Counted from the first letter of the stretch, positions 8,292 through 17,556 are shown. The stretch: DNA of 64,000 bases from an uncultured Prevotellaceae bacterium (GCA_900313705.1 OMSJ01000006.1:1-64000); one strand, 5' to 3'. Translations and numbers: made by a program. The notes: generated by a model not told the origin, from the sequence alone.

Positions 8292-9812
8292 ATGAAGACA
8301 CATCTTTTCCTTATTATATCCCTCCTGTCCCTCTGTTCCCTGCCCCTTGCTTCCAAAGGAAAACTGACGATGAGCCGCACCCAACTGCTCGACAAGATCA
8401 AGGGCGGCTGGGCAGGGCAGACAATAGGTTGTGCTTACGGCGGACCGACGGAGTTTTGCTATCGCGGCGTCACGATACCCGACGAAACGGAGATAGCCTA
8501 TCCCGAACATCACCTGCAGTTCCATTACGACCGCTTCCTAGGCCTCTTCGACGACGTCTATATGGACCTGACATTCGTCAAGGTGTTCACCGAGGAAGGC
8601 CTGGACGCTTCGGCTGAATCGATGGCCAAGGCTTTTGCCTACGCCCCCTACCCGCTCTGGCACGCAAACCAACAGGCACGCTACAACATCCAGCACGGCT
8701 TGATGCCCCCCAAGTCGGGCTACTGGAAGAACAACCCCCATGCCGACTGCATCGACTACCAGATAGAGAGCGACTTCGCCGGCCTCATGTCGCCCGGAAT
8801 GCCCAATGCTGCATCGCGCATCTCGGACAAGGTGGGACACCTTATGAACTACGGCGACGGCTGGTACGGCGGCGTCTATATGGGAGCCATGTACGCCCTG
8901 GCATTCGTCGAGAACGATGTCTTGACCATTGTCGAGCAAGGACTCAAGACCATCCCGCAGAAAAGCAAGTTCCACCGGTGCATCGCCGACGTCATACAAT
9001 GGTACAAGGAAGACCCGACAGACTGGAAGCGCACTTGGACTCTCTACAACGAGCGCTACAGCGAAGACGTAGGCTGCCCCGAACTCATCCTCGCCCCCGG
9101 CAACATCGACGCTACCATGAACTCTGCCTACGTCGTCATGGGACTGCTCTTCGGTCAAGGCGACTTTGGCAAGACGATGGAAATATCAACCCGCTGCGGA
9201 CAGGACTCTGACTGCAACCCCGCTTCTGCGGCTGGCATCCTGGCCACAATGATGGGCTACAGCAACATACCCGAGAAGTGGATGCCCAACCTCCGCGAAG
9301 TGGAGGACCGCCAGTTCTCCTACACCACAATGTCGCTCCGCGATGTCTATCAGCAAAGCCTCGACCTCGCGCTGAAGAACATCGAGCGGAACGGAGGCAA
9401 GGTTCTCGAAGACAAGGTCCTCATCAAGGTACAGGAACCAAAGGCCGTCCGATTGGAACAAGGCTTCGTAGGCATGACGCCTCAACCGCTGGCAGAGGGC
9501 ATTGAGCACCTCGGCAATCCCGACAACGGACAGAATGTCATCGAGTTCAACGGCATCGGCATCACCATTTACGGCAACATCGACTGCCCCGACAAGACCT
9601 ACGAGGCACAGCTCGAAGTAACTGTTGACGGCAAACGGGACCGCGTGATGACGTTCACCTCCGACTTCCATAACCGCACAGCCGACTGCCTCTACTGGAA
9701 CTACGACCTCCGCGACGGCAAGCACAAAGTCGAGTTCCGCCTGCTCAATCCCCGAGAGGACGCCAACATCAAAGCCTGGCGCGTTATACGTTATGAAAAG
9801 GTGAAAAAGTAA
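8292..9812 (+). CDS. Secreted ADP-ribosylglycohydrolase-fold (DraG/ARH) protein
   Basis: A 506-residue protein starting MKTHLFLIISLLSLCSLPLA (signal peptide), so it is probably periplasmic or surface-exposed. I prefer this start to one 39 nt upstream because it begins with the signal peptide. The ADP-ribosylglycohydrolase fold spans about residues 35-365. GGWAGQTIGCAYGGPTEF and FDDVYMDLTF are the N-terminal metal region, and CGQDSDCNPASAAG is the C-terminal metal motif (usual form GxDxDT). The C-terminal 110 residues form an added beta-rich domain (GIGITIYGNIDCPDKTYEA). The true substrate in secreted members is unknown; ADP-ribose or a glycan-like bond are options. The last codons (EKVKK) lie in a repeat arm. 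Confidence 0.82.
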   Translation: MKTHLFLIISLLSLCSLPLASKGKLTMSRTQLLDKIKGGWAGQTIGCAYGGPTEFCYRGVTIPDETEIAYPEHHLQFHYDRFLGLFDDVYMDLTFVKVFTEEGLDASAESMAKAFAYAPYPLWHANQQARYNIQHGLMPPKSGYWKNNPHADCIDYQIESDFAGLMSPGMPNAASRISDKVGHLMNYGDGWYGGVYMGAMYALAFVENDVLTIVEQGLKTIPQKSKFHRCIADVIQWYKEDPTDWKRTWTLYNERYSEDVGCPELILAPGNIDATMNSAYVVMGLLFGQGDFGKTMEISTRCGQDSDCNPASAAGILATMMGYSNIPEKWMPNLREVEDRQFSYTTMSLRDVYQQSLDLALKNIERNGGKVLEDKVLIKVQEPKAVRLEQGFVGMTPQPLAEGIEHLGNPDNGQNVIEFNGIGITIYGNIDCPDKTYEAQLEVTVDGKRDRVMTFTSDFHNRTADCLYWNYDLRDGKHKVEFRLLNPREDANIKAWRVIRYEKVKK

Positions 9813-9945
9813 AAAGGGGGAAAGGTAAAAAAGGGAAAGGCAAAAGAATTAAAGGGATGGCAAGAGCCTTTGTCTGTAAACAAATGTTAAATTGCAGGCA
9901 TTAGGAAATAATTTTTCACTTTTCACTTTTCACTTTTCACTTTTT
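9794..9945. repeat. Arm-core-arm repeat element (AAAAGGTG / CACTTTTC arms)
   Basis: The purine arm 9794-9846 (units like aaaaggtgaaaaag) overlaps the 3' end and stop codon of the preceding gene. The inverse arm 9913-9945 is four copies of TTTTCAC. The core is 9847-9912. Confidence 0.6.
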
Positions 9946-9949
9946 ATCG

Positions 9950-9957
9950 TACCTTTG
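9950..9957 (+). promoter_or_regulatory. -7 element for tRNA-His
   Basis: TACCTTTG matches the Bacteroidota -7 consensus. No good -33 TTG is seen at the right distance, perhaps because the repeat arm replaced it. It is about 107 nt upstream of the mature tRNA. Confidence 0.5.
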
Positions 9958-10064
9958 CACCGCCAAAGGAAAATGTGGGAATAAGAGATCAAGATAATAA
10001 GAAAAGGACGCAATCCTGCACTTCTACATTTCTTCATTTCATATTTTCTTATTTTCCTAACACG

Positions 10065-10138
10065 GTGCCTATAGTTCAGTTGGTTAGAGCGTCAGATTGT
10101 GGTTCTGAATGTCGTCGGTTCGAGTCCGACTAGGCACC
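10065..10138 (+). tRNA. tRNA-His (GTG)
   Basis: The acceptor stem is GTGCCTA/TAGGCAC with the diagnostic extra G at position -1 (10064) facing discriminator C (10138). The anticodon loop is TTGTGGT (anticodon GTG) and the T-loop is GGTTCGAGTCC. It stands alone between its own promoter and a hairpin terminator. Confidence 0.97.
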
Positions 10139-10147
10139 CTCGGAAGT

Positions 10148-10187
10148 CCCCGTAAGTCAAGCAGCTTGCGGGGATTGTTGTTTTTCA
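10148..10187 (+). terminator. Terminator after tRNA-His
   Basis: CCCCGTAAG (10148-10156) can pair with CTTGCGGGG (10165-10173, one G-T pair), followed by the T-rich ATTGTTGTTTTT. Confidence 0.7.
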
Positions 10188-10283
10188 GAGGGAAAAATCC
10201 ACCTCAGAGGTTTACAAATAGAATGGCTCACCATATATATATGGTAGCAGGAGGACTCTTTCCTATCGCTGCGGGATAAAGCA

Positions 10284-10323
10284 AAAGCAGCGAACCCGGT
10301 AACAAGACCAAGCTCGCTGCTTT
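10284..10323 (-). terminator. Terminator after the aldose epimerase gene
   Basis: AAAGCAGCGA (10284-10293) and TCGCTGCTTT (10314-10323) form a 10-bp inverted pair with a 20-nt loop just past the stop codon at 10342. The minus strand reads out into T's after the stem. Confidence 0.6.
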
Positions 10324-10341
10324 ATTTCTACTTCAACAGTC

Positions 10342-11505
10342 TTACTTCGTGCTGAACTTGTAGATAGTGGTGGTCAGGTACTCTTCGCCTGGGCGGAGGG
10401 TTGTGCTGGGCCACTCAGGATGGTTGGGGCTGTCGGGATAGTGCTGCGTCTCGAAGCAGAAGGCGCTGCGACGGGGATAGCGTACGCCCTTCTTGCCGAC
10501 GAAGCTGCCGTCGAGGAAGTTGCCTGCATAGAACTGCACGCCGGGCTGGTCGGTGAACATCTCCATCTGGATGCCGGTGTTCGGGTCGTAGAGTGTAGCG
10601 AAAGCCTTTGTGAGGTCGCCGGGGTTGTTGAGTATCCAGTTGTGGTCGTAGCCATGACCATTCACAATCTGCTGATTGCTTTCGTCGTCGATGCGGTCGC
10701 CAATGGCTGTGGGTGTGCGGAAGTCGAAGGGCGTGCCTTCTACGTCGAGCACTTCGCCTGTAACAGCGACGTCTGCGTCAACAGCAGTGAACTTGTCGGC
10801 ATCAATCCAGAGCACTTCGTCGAGGCAGTCCTTCGAACCATCGCCACTGAGGTTGAAGTAGCAGTGGTTGGTAAGGTTCAGGACAGTTGCCTTGTCTGTC
10901 TTGGCGAAATAGGTAATCTGCAAGGAATTGTCGTCGGTAACAACGTATGTCACAACAACATTGATGTTGCCGGGATAGCCGTCCTCTCCATCAGCGCTGC
11001 TGGTGCTGAATCCTATGCTGCGGTCGTCGAGAACCTCTGCTGTCCAGATGCGGTTGTGGAAGGCAATCGGGCCACCGCCATGCAAGCTGTTGGGGCCGTT
11101 GTTGATGGGAAGCTGGTACGTCTCGCCGTCGAGGGTGAACTGACCTTTGGCAATGCGGTTGCCATAGCGACCGATGAGGGCACCGAAGTTGCAGCCTTGT
11201 GCACCATACTCCTCATAGTCGGCGATGTTGTCGTGTCCGAGGCAGACGTCTGTCATGTTGCCGTCCTTGTCGGGCACCATGATGCTGACGATGCGTCCGC
11301 CAAAGTTGGTGAGGCACACTTCCATGCCGTTCTTGTTGGTAATCCTGTAGAGGGCTGTAGAGTCGCTGGCGAAGTCAGCGGCATTGAGTCCCGAAAGTGT
11401 GAGGCTGTCTGCAACCTCGGCGTTGCTGGCTGTCTTGCCGTTGCAAGAAGTCAGACACAATCCAGCAGCTACTGCTGCAAGACCAAGGAAAATGTTTTTC
11501 TTCAT
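10342..11505 (-). CDS. galM: Aldose 1-epimerase (galactose mutarotase), lipoprotein
   Basis: A 387-residue epimerase of the GalM family that interconverts alpha and beta anomers of aldoses. MKKNIFLGLAAVAAGLCLTS is followed by C21 in a lipobox (LTSC), so it is probably anchored in the periplasm or outer membrane. Family residues are visible: NSLHGG, the general acid His in LNLTNHCYFNL, GHGYDHNW, and the catalytic Glu in FETQHYPDSPN. The length is longer than cytosolic GalM because of the lipoprotein leader. A Bacteroidota promoter lies at 11550-11580, and the gene diverges from the FAS1 gene at 11652. Confidence 0.93.
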   Translation of the reverse strand: MKKNIFLGLAAVAAGLCLTSCNGKTASNAEVADSLTLSGLNAADFASDSTALYRITNKNGMEVCLTNFGGRIVSIMVPDKDGNMTDVCLGHDNIADYEEYGAQGCNFGALIGRYGNRIAKGQFTLDGETYQLPINNGPNSLHGGGPIAFHNRIWTAEVLDDRSIGFSTSSADGEDGYPGNINVVVTYVVTDDNSLQITYFAKTDKATVLNLTNHCYFNLSGDGSKDCLDEVLWIDADKFTAVDADVAVTGEVLDVEGTPFDFRTPTAIGDRIDDESNQQIVNGHGYDHNWILNNPGDLTKAFATLYDPNTGIQMEMFTDQPGVQFYAGNFLDGSFVGKKGVRYPRRSAFCFETQHYPDSPNHPEWPSTTLRPGEEYLTTTIYKFSTK

Positions 11506-11549
11506 GTTTTTACACCTTTATTAATATAATAAGTTGACTGTTTCCTTTG

Positions 11550-11580
11550 CAAAGTTACGATTATGCAAAGAAAATACAAA
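11550..11580 (-). promoter_or_regulatory. Promoter of the aldose epimerase gene
   Basis: -7 TAACTTTG (11550-11557) and -33 TTTG (11577-11580) on the minus strand, spacer 19 bp. Confidence 0.75.
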
Positions 11581-11597
11581 AGAAAAGGGACGAAATG

Positions 11598-11628
11598 TTG
11601 CGATGTATTGAAAAAACTGCTATCTTTG
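11598..11628 (+). promoter_or_regulatory. Promoter of the FAS1 lipoprotein gene at 11652
   Basis: -33 TTG (11598-11600) and -7 TATCTTTG (11621-11628), spacer 20 bp. Transcription would start near 11635, leaving a leader of only about 17 nt. Confidence 0.7.
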
Positions 11629-11651
11629 TAGAGATTTTGACCAATAATGAC

Positions 11652-13775
11652 ATGAGACTGCTCTCGAAAACAATCAAGCTATGCCTTTTGGCAGCCACCC
11701 TTTGGGGTTGTAAGGAAAGTATTGACACCTCTGCACGCTATGTCTTCAGCGAGGAAACCGTCATGAGCTATCTGGAGAAGCATCCAGCCTACTCCAGCTA
11801 CGTCGATCTCCTGCGTCAGGTGAACATCAGCGACATCAGCGGCTCAAAGGTAAGCCAGCTACTTAGCGCTCGTGGTGTCTATACCGTCTTTGCCCCTACC
11901 AACGACGCTATCCAAGCCTATCTCGAAGACCTCGTCAAGGAAGGACTCATCTCGGAGCCTTCATGGGATGCCTTCACCAACAAGAACAAGCTCGACTCCA
12001 TCCGCAAGGTCATTGTCTATAGCAGCATCATCGACGGAGGAGACGAGACCAACGCCTTCTACTATACATCGGACTTCCCCAGCGACGAATTCGTCCTTGG
12101 CAACCTCTTCGACAAGAAGCTCTCCGTCAAGAAGCCAGAGAAGGCACCGGACAGCATCTACATCAACGGAGACTGCCCCGTCAACATCAAGGAACGCGAC
12201 ATCCTCTCCATCAACGGCATCATCCACCAGATGGAGAAAGTCATTGCTCCAAAAGACATCACCGCCGCCAGCTACATACAGCAGTACCTCGATGACAAGA
12301 AGGAAGGCTTTATGACTTGCTTCCGCATCATACAGGCATGTGGACTGCTCGACACACTGAACAAGGTGCGCGACGAGAAGTACGAAGAGCTCTACCAGAC
12401 TGGCAGAATCAAGGACATGGACGACATGACAGGCAAAGGCTTTGCAGAGGGCAATACCGCGTATGCTCCCAAACACCGTCTCTATGGTTTTACCATCTTT
12501 GCCGAGACCGATGACTTCTGGCGCAGCCAAGGCATCGACCCACGAAGCTCTAATCTCCTGGAGGAAGTCACCCAGTGGATTCTCGACAAGCATCAATACA
12601 GCGACGACGACAAGTTCGTCACCGACAAGAACTACAAAAGCGAGAATCACCTGCTCAACCAGTGGATTACCTACCACCTGCTCCCCATGCGTATCTCCAA
12701 GAGCAGGCTCGTCTTCCACATCAACGAGTTCCGCTACAACCTCAGCAAGCCGTACACGTACACCATTCCCGTCTATGAATACTATGTCTCCATGGGCAAG
12801 CGCCGCCTCTTCAAGCTCATCGAGTCAGCGGCAAGCAATGGCGTTTACATCAACCGCTTCCCCATCATCGACAATGAACGCCACGGAACAGGAGAAGAGA
12901 TTGGCTGCGCCCCCGACAAAGTGGGAAGCCTCGTTGAAACGGAGTCGCCCATGGCAATCCTGACCGACATGGGCAACTGCTGCGTCTATCCCATCGATGC
13001 ACCCATCTCCTACAACGACGAGGTGCGCAACAACCTGCAGAAGGAGCGCATTCGCTTTGACGGCATGAGTCTCTTCCCTGAAGCCATGAACAACGACATA
13101 CGCCTCAAGAAGGCAAGCGACGAACGCTACAAGCATGTCTATATCCCCAACACCATCCGGGAGTACAACTACTTCGAGAATATGCAGCAGAACGCCGACA
13201 TGAACTTCGTCTATTACAATGCATGGAACGACGACTGGTGCAACCTGCAGCGCGACGAAATGAAAGCCGTGGGACGCTTCGAGATTATGTTTAAGCTGCC
13301 ACCTGTTCCGCGTCGCGGCACATACGAGGTGCGCTACAAGGTGCTGGCTAACGGCAACCGTGGTGTAGCACAGATCTACTTCGGCTCCAACCCAGAGAAG
13401 CTTGCTGCAGCAGGCATCCCCATGGACCTGACCATGGACTGCCGAAACGACCTTGACGCAAAGAGAGTGGGTTGGGAAGACGACAATCCCGACGATGACG
13501 ACTACTCTGCCGAGATCGACAAGCGTATGCGCAACAATGGCTACATGAAAGGGCCGCAGTCCATCGACTCCAACAACGGCACAGAGCGTGGGTCTAACGA
13601 CCGCGAGAACATCCGCCACATCTTCGTGCGCCAGACGCTCGACCCCAACGAGACGTACTACATCAAGCTCAAGTCCGTGCTTGCATCCGACCGCAAGGAA
13701 TTCTACATGGACTTCATCGAGTACTGCGCAAAGGAAATCTACGACAACCCCGAAAAGCCGGAAGACATCTGGTAA
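11652..13775 (+). CDS. Fasciclin (FAS1) domain lipoprotein
   Basis: A 707-residue surface lipoprotein. MRLLSKTIKLCLLAATLWGC puts the lipobox Cys at position 20. I choose this ATG over one 105 nt upstream because that one would lie before the promoter. The FAS1 domain has VYTVFAPTNDAIQAYL (about 77-92) and INGIIHQMEKVI (about 188-200), the two signature strands of the fold. A second FAS1-like part and a C-terminal beta-rich domain follow (about 540-690; FKLPPVPRRGTYEVRYKV, VAQIYFGSNPEKL), ending PEKPEDIW. It is a clear paralogue of the gene at 35266-37425, sharing IDTSARYVF near the start and the same ending. FAS1 domains are adhesion or ligand-binding modules; the ligand here is unknown. Confidence 0.85.
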   Translation: MRLLSKTIKLCLLAATLWGCKESIDTSARYVFSEETVMSYLEKHPAYSSYVDLLRQVNISDISGSKVSQLLSARGVYTVFAPTNDAIQAYLEDLVKEGLISEPSWDAFTNKNKLDSIRKVIVYSSIIDGGDETNAFYYTSDFPSDEFVLGNLFDKKLSVKKPEKAPDSIYINGDCPVNIKERDILSINGIIHQMEKVIAPKDITAASYIQQYLDDKKEGFMTCFRIIQACGLLDTLNKVRDEKYEELYQTGRIKDMDDMTGKGFAEGNTAYAPKHRLYGFTIFAETDDFWRSQGIDPRSSNLLEEVTQWILDKHQYSDDDKFVTDKNYKSENHLLNQWITYHLLPMRISKSRLVFHINEFRYNLSKPYTYTIPVYEYYVSMGKRRLFKLIESAASNGVYINRFPIIDNERHGTGEEIGCAPDKVGSLVETESPMAILTDMGNCCVYPIDAPISYNDEVRNNLQKERIRFDGMSLFPEAMNNDIRLKKASDERYKHVYIPNTIREYNYFENMQQNADMNFVYYNAWNDDWCNLQRDEMKAVGRFEIMFKLPPVPRRGTYEVRYKVLANGNRGVAQIYFGSNPEKLAAAGIPMDLTMDCRNDLDAKRVGWEDDNPDDDDYSAEIDKRMRNNGYMKGPQSIDSNNGTERGSNDRENIRHIFVRQTLDPNETYYIKLKSVLASDRKEFYMDFIEYCAKEIYDNPEKPEDIW

Positions 13776-13902
13776 AAGGGGAAAAGGTAAAAAAGGGAAA
13801 AGGTGAAAAAGCCGCCATTTGTTCGTTATCCCGTCATAACGAAATAACGTCATAACGAAATATCCTTTTCACCCTTTCACCTTTTTAACTTTTTAACTTT
13901 TG
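13775..13902. repeat. Arm-core-arm repeat element between the FAS1 gene and hrpB
   Basis: The left arm 13775-13811 (AAAAGGGGAAAAGGT units) begins at the stop codon of the FAS1 gene. The inverse right arm 13864-13902 supplies the last codons and stop of hrpB (KVKKLKR). The core has two copies of the motif GTCATAACGAAAT. Confidence 0.65.
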
Positions 13903-16396
13903 CTGTCGGCTCTGCCTCTAAAGGATTGTCCGGCCAATAATGCTTAGGGTAGCGACGGCGCAGTTCGCTCCGCACCTCGAAGTATGTGCTTTGCCAAAAG
14001 CTGCTGAGGTCGCTGGTAAGCTGGACCGGCTTATAGCCTGGCGAGAGCAGTTCCATGAGCACAGGTACCTTCCCGTCGTTCACGCGCGGCGTCTCCTTCA
14101 TGCCAAAGCATTCCTGCAGGCGGACGCTCAGCACAGGAGCCTCAGCCCCAACACGGTAATCTAAGCGGATGTGGCTGCCCGTCGGAACGACGATATGCGA
14201 CGGGGCAAGGCGGTCAATGTGCTGTTGCAGGTCGTAAGGGATGAGTGACCACAGAGCAGCACACAGGTCAATCTTCCGTAAGGCAGCTCCCGTCGTACGC
14301 AATCGCTCGCCATCATATATATAATAAGGTAGCCAGTCGTGAGCCGTAACCAGAAGATGCGAAGTAGAGAGGTCGGGAAGGTTCAGCTCGGGATGCCATG
14401 CAGCCACCAGTGCCACACGTCGCTGCAAGGCGCTGACCTCGTCGCTCCACGACAGCAGACTGAGTCCGTTCTTCGTCACGGCATCGCAGATGACCTGTTC
14501 CTGCTGGTCGCGCGGTGCATCGTGGATGGGTTTGGAGCGAAGCAAGAGCCGTCCGATGCGCCACTCCCGCTGCATAAGCAGGCAGTCTTGTCCCGTGTCC
14601 CAAGCCACAAGGTCGCGTTGCGAAGCCAGTTCTTCCAGGTCGGAAGGCTCGACGGAAGACCCTACCAAGCCTCCTCTCAAAGGGGAGGCTTCTTTGTTTG
14701 CAACGCCAACAGACTGGGTTTTCGCAAAGACGAGCCAGGGATAAGACGACAGAGGGTCGCTGCGGTCGAGGCGTACCTCGTCGCCACTGGCAAGCCTGTA
14801 GCGCCCAGCACGGTCCATTTGCATGGCAATGCGTTCAGGGTAGGCGTAGGCCAAGAGGCAACCGACAGCTTCGGATGAGACATCTGTGTCATCCACCTTC
14901 GACTTCATCATGTTTCTGTATGCTTCAGCCACTATTGCTACACGCTGCCATAGCCCGAAGCTCTTGTGCCGTCGGGCTTTACGAAGCATAGAGAGACGTT
15001 CTGTCATGTCGGCAGTCGTCTCCATCCCAGCGAGCGGGTCTTTCTCTTCGAGCAAAGCTGCGATGTCGCAGGCGAGGCTTGTCTTGCCGAGGGAGGCCGC
15101 ACGGAGTATCATGCGGGCTATGCGGGGATGGCAAGGCAGTTCTGCCATTCTTTTGCCCAACGGCGTGATGCCTTTCTCGTCGATTGCCCCGAGGGAGAGG
15201 AGGAGCTGACGCGCTTCGGCAAGACCCTTCACCGGCGGCTTCGTGAGCCAAGGCAGGGCATCTGCATCAGGTTCACCAAAGGCAGCGACGTCGAGAAGCA
15301 GCGGCGCCAGGTCAGCATACTCAATCTCCGGCTTGCGCTGCTCTGCCATGCGATGCTCCGCAGCCTTCGTCCACAGCCGATAACAAGTGCCGGGTGCCAA
15401 GCGTCCGGCGCGTCCAGCACGTTGCTTCGCCATGTCCATGCTGATGGTCACCGTCTCGAGGTGGCTCAAGCCCGTGCGTCCGTCGAAGACAAGGGTGCGG
15501 CACAGTCCGCTATCGATGACGGTGCGGACACCTTCGATGGTCAGCGACGTCTCGGCAATGGGCGTGGCAATCACGACTTTCCGCTCGCCGTCCCTCGATG
15601 GCAAGATGGCTCTTCGCTGTTCCGCAGGCGAGAGGTTGCCATAGAGAGGCAGGATGTTTGCCGCACTCCCTTGCAGCATCTCGGCACACTTCGTGATGTC
15701 TGCCTGTCCGGGAAGGAAGACGAGGATGTCGCCTTCCTGTTCCTTCAAGGCTTGACGGACAGCATGTGCTGCCACTTGCGGCATGTCGCGTCGGTCGGAA
15801 TCTTCTTTTGCATAACGAACCTCGACGGGAAACATCCGCCCTTGGCTCTCGATGAGCGGAGCCTGCAACGCTTGGCAGATGACCGACGTGTCGATGGTGG
15901 CGGACATGATGACAAGGCGGAGGTCGGGGCGAAGGAGTTGCTGTGCCTGTCGGGAGAGAGCAAGGGCGAGGTCGGAATGCAGGCTACGCTCGTGGAATTC
16001 GTCAAAGATGACGATGCCCACGCCGTCGAGCGTCGGATCGCTCTGTAGCATTCGTGTCAGGATGCCTTCCGTGAGGACTTCTATCCTAGTGTCTTTGCCG
16101 ACGCACGTGTCAAAGCGGATGCGGTAGCCGACCGTCTTTCCGACGGGTTCGCCGAGCAGTTCCGCCATGCGCTCCGCTATCTGTCGTGCAGCCAGCCGAC
16201 GCGGTTCGAGCATCAGAATCTTGCCCTCGACGGGCGCATCAATCATGAGCGTCAGGGGCAAGAGGGTCGATTTGCCGGCTCCCGGAGGCGCAGTAATGAC
16301 CACAGCCTGCTGCTCCCGAAGCGTCTGGCTCACCTCATCGGCAATCGACCAAGCAGGTAATTCACCAGAGCGGTCAAGGAGAAGTTTCTTGTCCAT
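13877..16396 (-). CDS. hrpB: ATP-dependent helicase HrpB
   Basis: An 839-residue DEAH-box RNA helicase of the HrpB family. Its cellular substrate is not well defined. Walker A PPGAGKST is at 37-44. The DEAH-type box reads DEFHERSLHSD near 131. SATID is motif III, GNLSPAEQRRAI lies in the helicase C domain, and TPIAETSLTIEGVRTVIDSG with QRAGRAGRLAPG are motifs V and VI. The C-terminal HrpB domain ends YFEVRSELRRRYPKHYWPDNP, as in the family. Near residue 572 there is an odd in-frame stretch (KEASPLRGGLVGSSVE) encoded by a palindromic repeat. The last residues KVKKLKR also come from a repeat arm. Confidence 0.93.
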   Translation of the reverse strand: MDKKLLLDRSGELPAWSIADEVSQTLREQQAVVITAPPGAGKSTLLPLTLMIDAPVEGKILMLEPRRLAARQIAERMAELLGEPVGKTVGYRIRFDTCVGKDTRIEVLTEGILTRMLQSDPTLDGVGIVIFDEFHERSLHSDLALALSRQAQQLLRPDLRLVIMSATIDTSVICQALQAPLIESQGRMFPVEVRYAKEDSDRRDMPQVAAHAVRQALKEQEGDILVFLPGQADITKCAEMLQGSAANILPLYGNLSPAEQRRAILPSRDGERKVVIATPIAETSLTIEGVRTVIDSGLCRTLVFDGRTGLSHLETVTISMDMAKQRAGRAGRLAPGTCYRLWTKAAEHRMAEQRKPEIEYADLAPLLLDVAAFGEPDADALPWLTKPPVKGLAEARQLLLSLGAIDEKGITPLGKRMAELPCHPRIARMILRAASLGKTSLACDIAALLEEKDPLAGMETTADMTERLSMLRKARRHKSFGLWQRVAIVAEAYRNMMKSKVDDTDVSSEAVGCLLAYAYPERIAMQMDRAGRYRLASGDEVRLDRSDPLSSYPWLVFAKTQSVGVANKEASPLRGGLVGSSVEPSDLEELASQRDLVAWDTGQDCLLMQREWRIGRLLLRSKPIHDAPRDQQEQVICDAVTKNGLSLLSWSDEVSALQRRVALVAAWHPELNLPDLSTSHLLVTAHDWLPYYIYDGERLRTTGAALRKIDLCAALWSLIPYDLQQHIDRLAPSHIVVPTGSHIRLDYRVGAEAPVLSVRLQECFGMKETPRVNDGKVPVLMELLSPGYKPVQLTSDLSSFWQSTYFEVRSELRRRYPKHYWPDNPLEAEPTAKVKKLKR
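14661..14690. repeat. In-frame palindromic repeat inside hrpB
   Basis: AAGCCTCCTCTCAAAGGGGA and the following GGCTT form a near-perfect palindrome. Read on the minus strand it codes for EASPLRGGLV. It is related in sequence to the CTCCCCCTTAAAGGGGGAG elements at 20831-20940 and near 16410. Confidence 0.65.
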
Positions 16397-16440
16397 TGCC
16401 TTGTTTTCTCCCCATTAAGGGGGAGTCAGAGGGTGTCTTC

Positions 16441-17556
16441 CTATCCTACTATCCACTTGCTTCCGGGCAGCAGGGAGACAATCTTCGTGGTGATGGCGCA
16501 GCAGATGAAGCTCAGGATGGCTATCACGGGGATGGCTGCCCAGACGGGAATCAGGGGTTGTGCCTGACTGCCGTTCACGAAATAGACGGCGATGGGAGCG
16601 AGGAAGAACAGATGCATCAGGTACATGCCGAAGCTGAGCTTAGCCAAAGAGGTGACAACTTTAGGCGCTGGCCGGTGAATCGTCGAGAAGAGGAGAAAGA
16701 GTCCGTAGGTTGCGACGAGCACATTGAGCGTGCAGAACTCCCAACTCCACTCGAGCATCGGGGTCTCGATGGCTACGCCGGGGACGCCTTTCAGCCAGAA
16801 GCTCCAGCCGGTAAATGCTGCTCCGATAATGAAGCAGGCAAGGCCGACGCTGGTGCGCTTGCTGTCCGTCCACTTGAGGTGGTAGCGGATGTAGTGCGCC
16901 AGGACAAGGTAGCCGAGGTAGCCGGAGCAGTACCAAAGCATGTGGAAGCCGTTCCAGAAGCACTCGCCCCACAGTTCGTCGCTCACGAAACGGTGCAGCC
17001 AGGGCATGGTCGTCGAGAAGACGAAGATGTAGAGGAACAGACGTTCATCCTTTGCGGAGGCCTTCTCGAGCCAGGGCGACACGACGGGGATGATGAGATA
17101 GAGGCTGATGAGGGGGTACATGAACCAGAGGTGTCCGGCCATCGACGGGAAGTTCCAGGGCAGTCGGCACAGGTCGTTCATCGACGTCTCCCACGTCATA
17201 CCACCCCAAGCCAGCGGCAGGAAGCAGTAGAGGAGCATGAAGACAATCATCGGCGGCAGGATGCGGAGGAAGCGCCGACGGTAGAAGTCGGTCATGCTCA
17301 TGCCCGTCTTCATCGGCACAAGCAGGAAAGCGCTGATGGTCATAAAGAGAGGTACGGAGACGCGGCCAAGTGCACCGTCGTAGAAGGCTACCCAGAAGCG
17401 GTTGCTCTCGTTGGCGAGCATGGACACATTGCCTGCCAACCCGCTGTCGTCGGCACCATAGAAGTTCTCGCTGGCATGGACAAGCATCACCAGAAAGCAC
17501 GCGATGACGCGTATCCAATCGACGAAGGCGATGCGGTCGTTCAGTTCATTTTTCAT
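16441..17556 (-). CDS. Acyltransferase family 3 membrane protein
   Basis: A 371-residue integral membrane protein with about ten hydrophobic segments. The family transfers acetyl or other acyl groups to surface glycans. It starts MKNELNDRIAFVDWIRVIACFLVMLVHASEN, with the R..H pair of this family (Arg16, His27). GRVSVPLFMTISAFLLVPMK and the basic YRRRFLRILPP loop follow, as in OatA/OpgC-like members. The acceptor cannot be told from sequence. Its start overlaps the end of the PH-domain gene by 4 nt (ATGA), so the two are translationally coupled. Confidence 0.88.
   Translation of the reverse strand: MKNELNDRIAFVDWIRVIACFLVMLVHASENFYGADDSGLAGNVSMLANESNRFWVAFYDGALGRVSVPLFMTISAFLLVPMKTGMSMTDFYRRRFLRILPPMIVFMLLYCFLPLAWGGMTWETSMNDLCRLPWNFPSMAGHLWFMYPLISLYLIIPVVSPWLEKASAKDERLFLYIFVFSTTMPWLHRFVSDELWGECFWNGFHMLWYCSGYLGYLVLAHYIRYHLKWTDSKRTSVGLACFIIGAAFTGWSFWLKGVPGVAIETPMLEWSWEFCTLNVLVATYGLFLLFSTIHRPAPKVVTSLAKLSFGMYLMHLFFLAPIAVYFVNGSQAQPLIPVWAAIPVIAILSFICCAITTKIVSLLPGSKWIVG

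Noticed and set aside
10420..13853. Antisense frames opposite the epimerase (10420-11529) and FAS1 gene (12825-13853)
   Set aside because: No domains, and the sense strands code for well-supported proteins with promoters.
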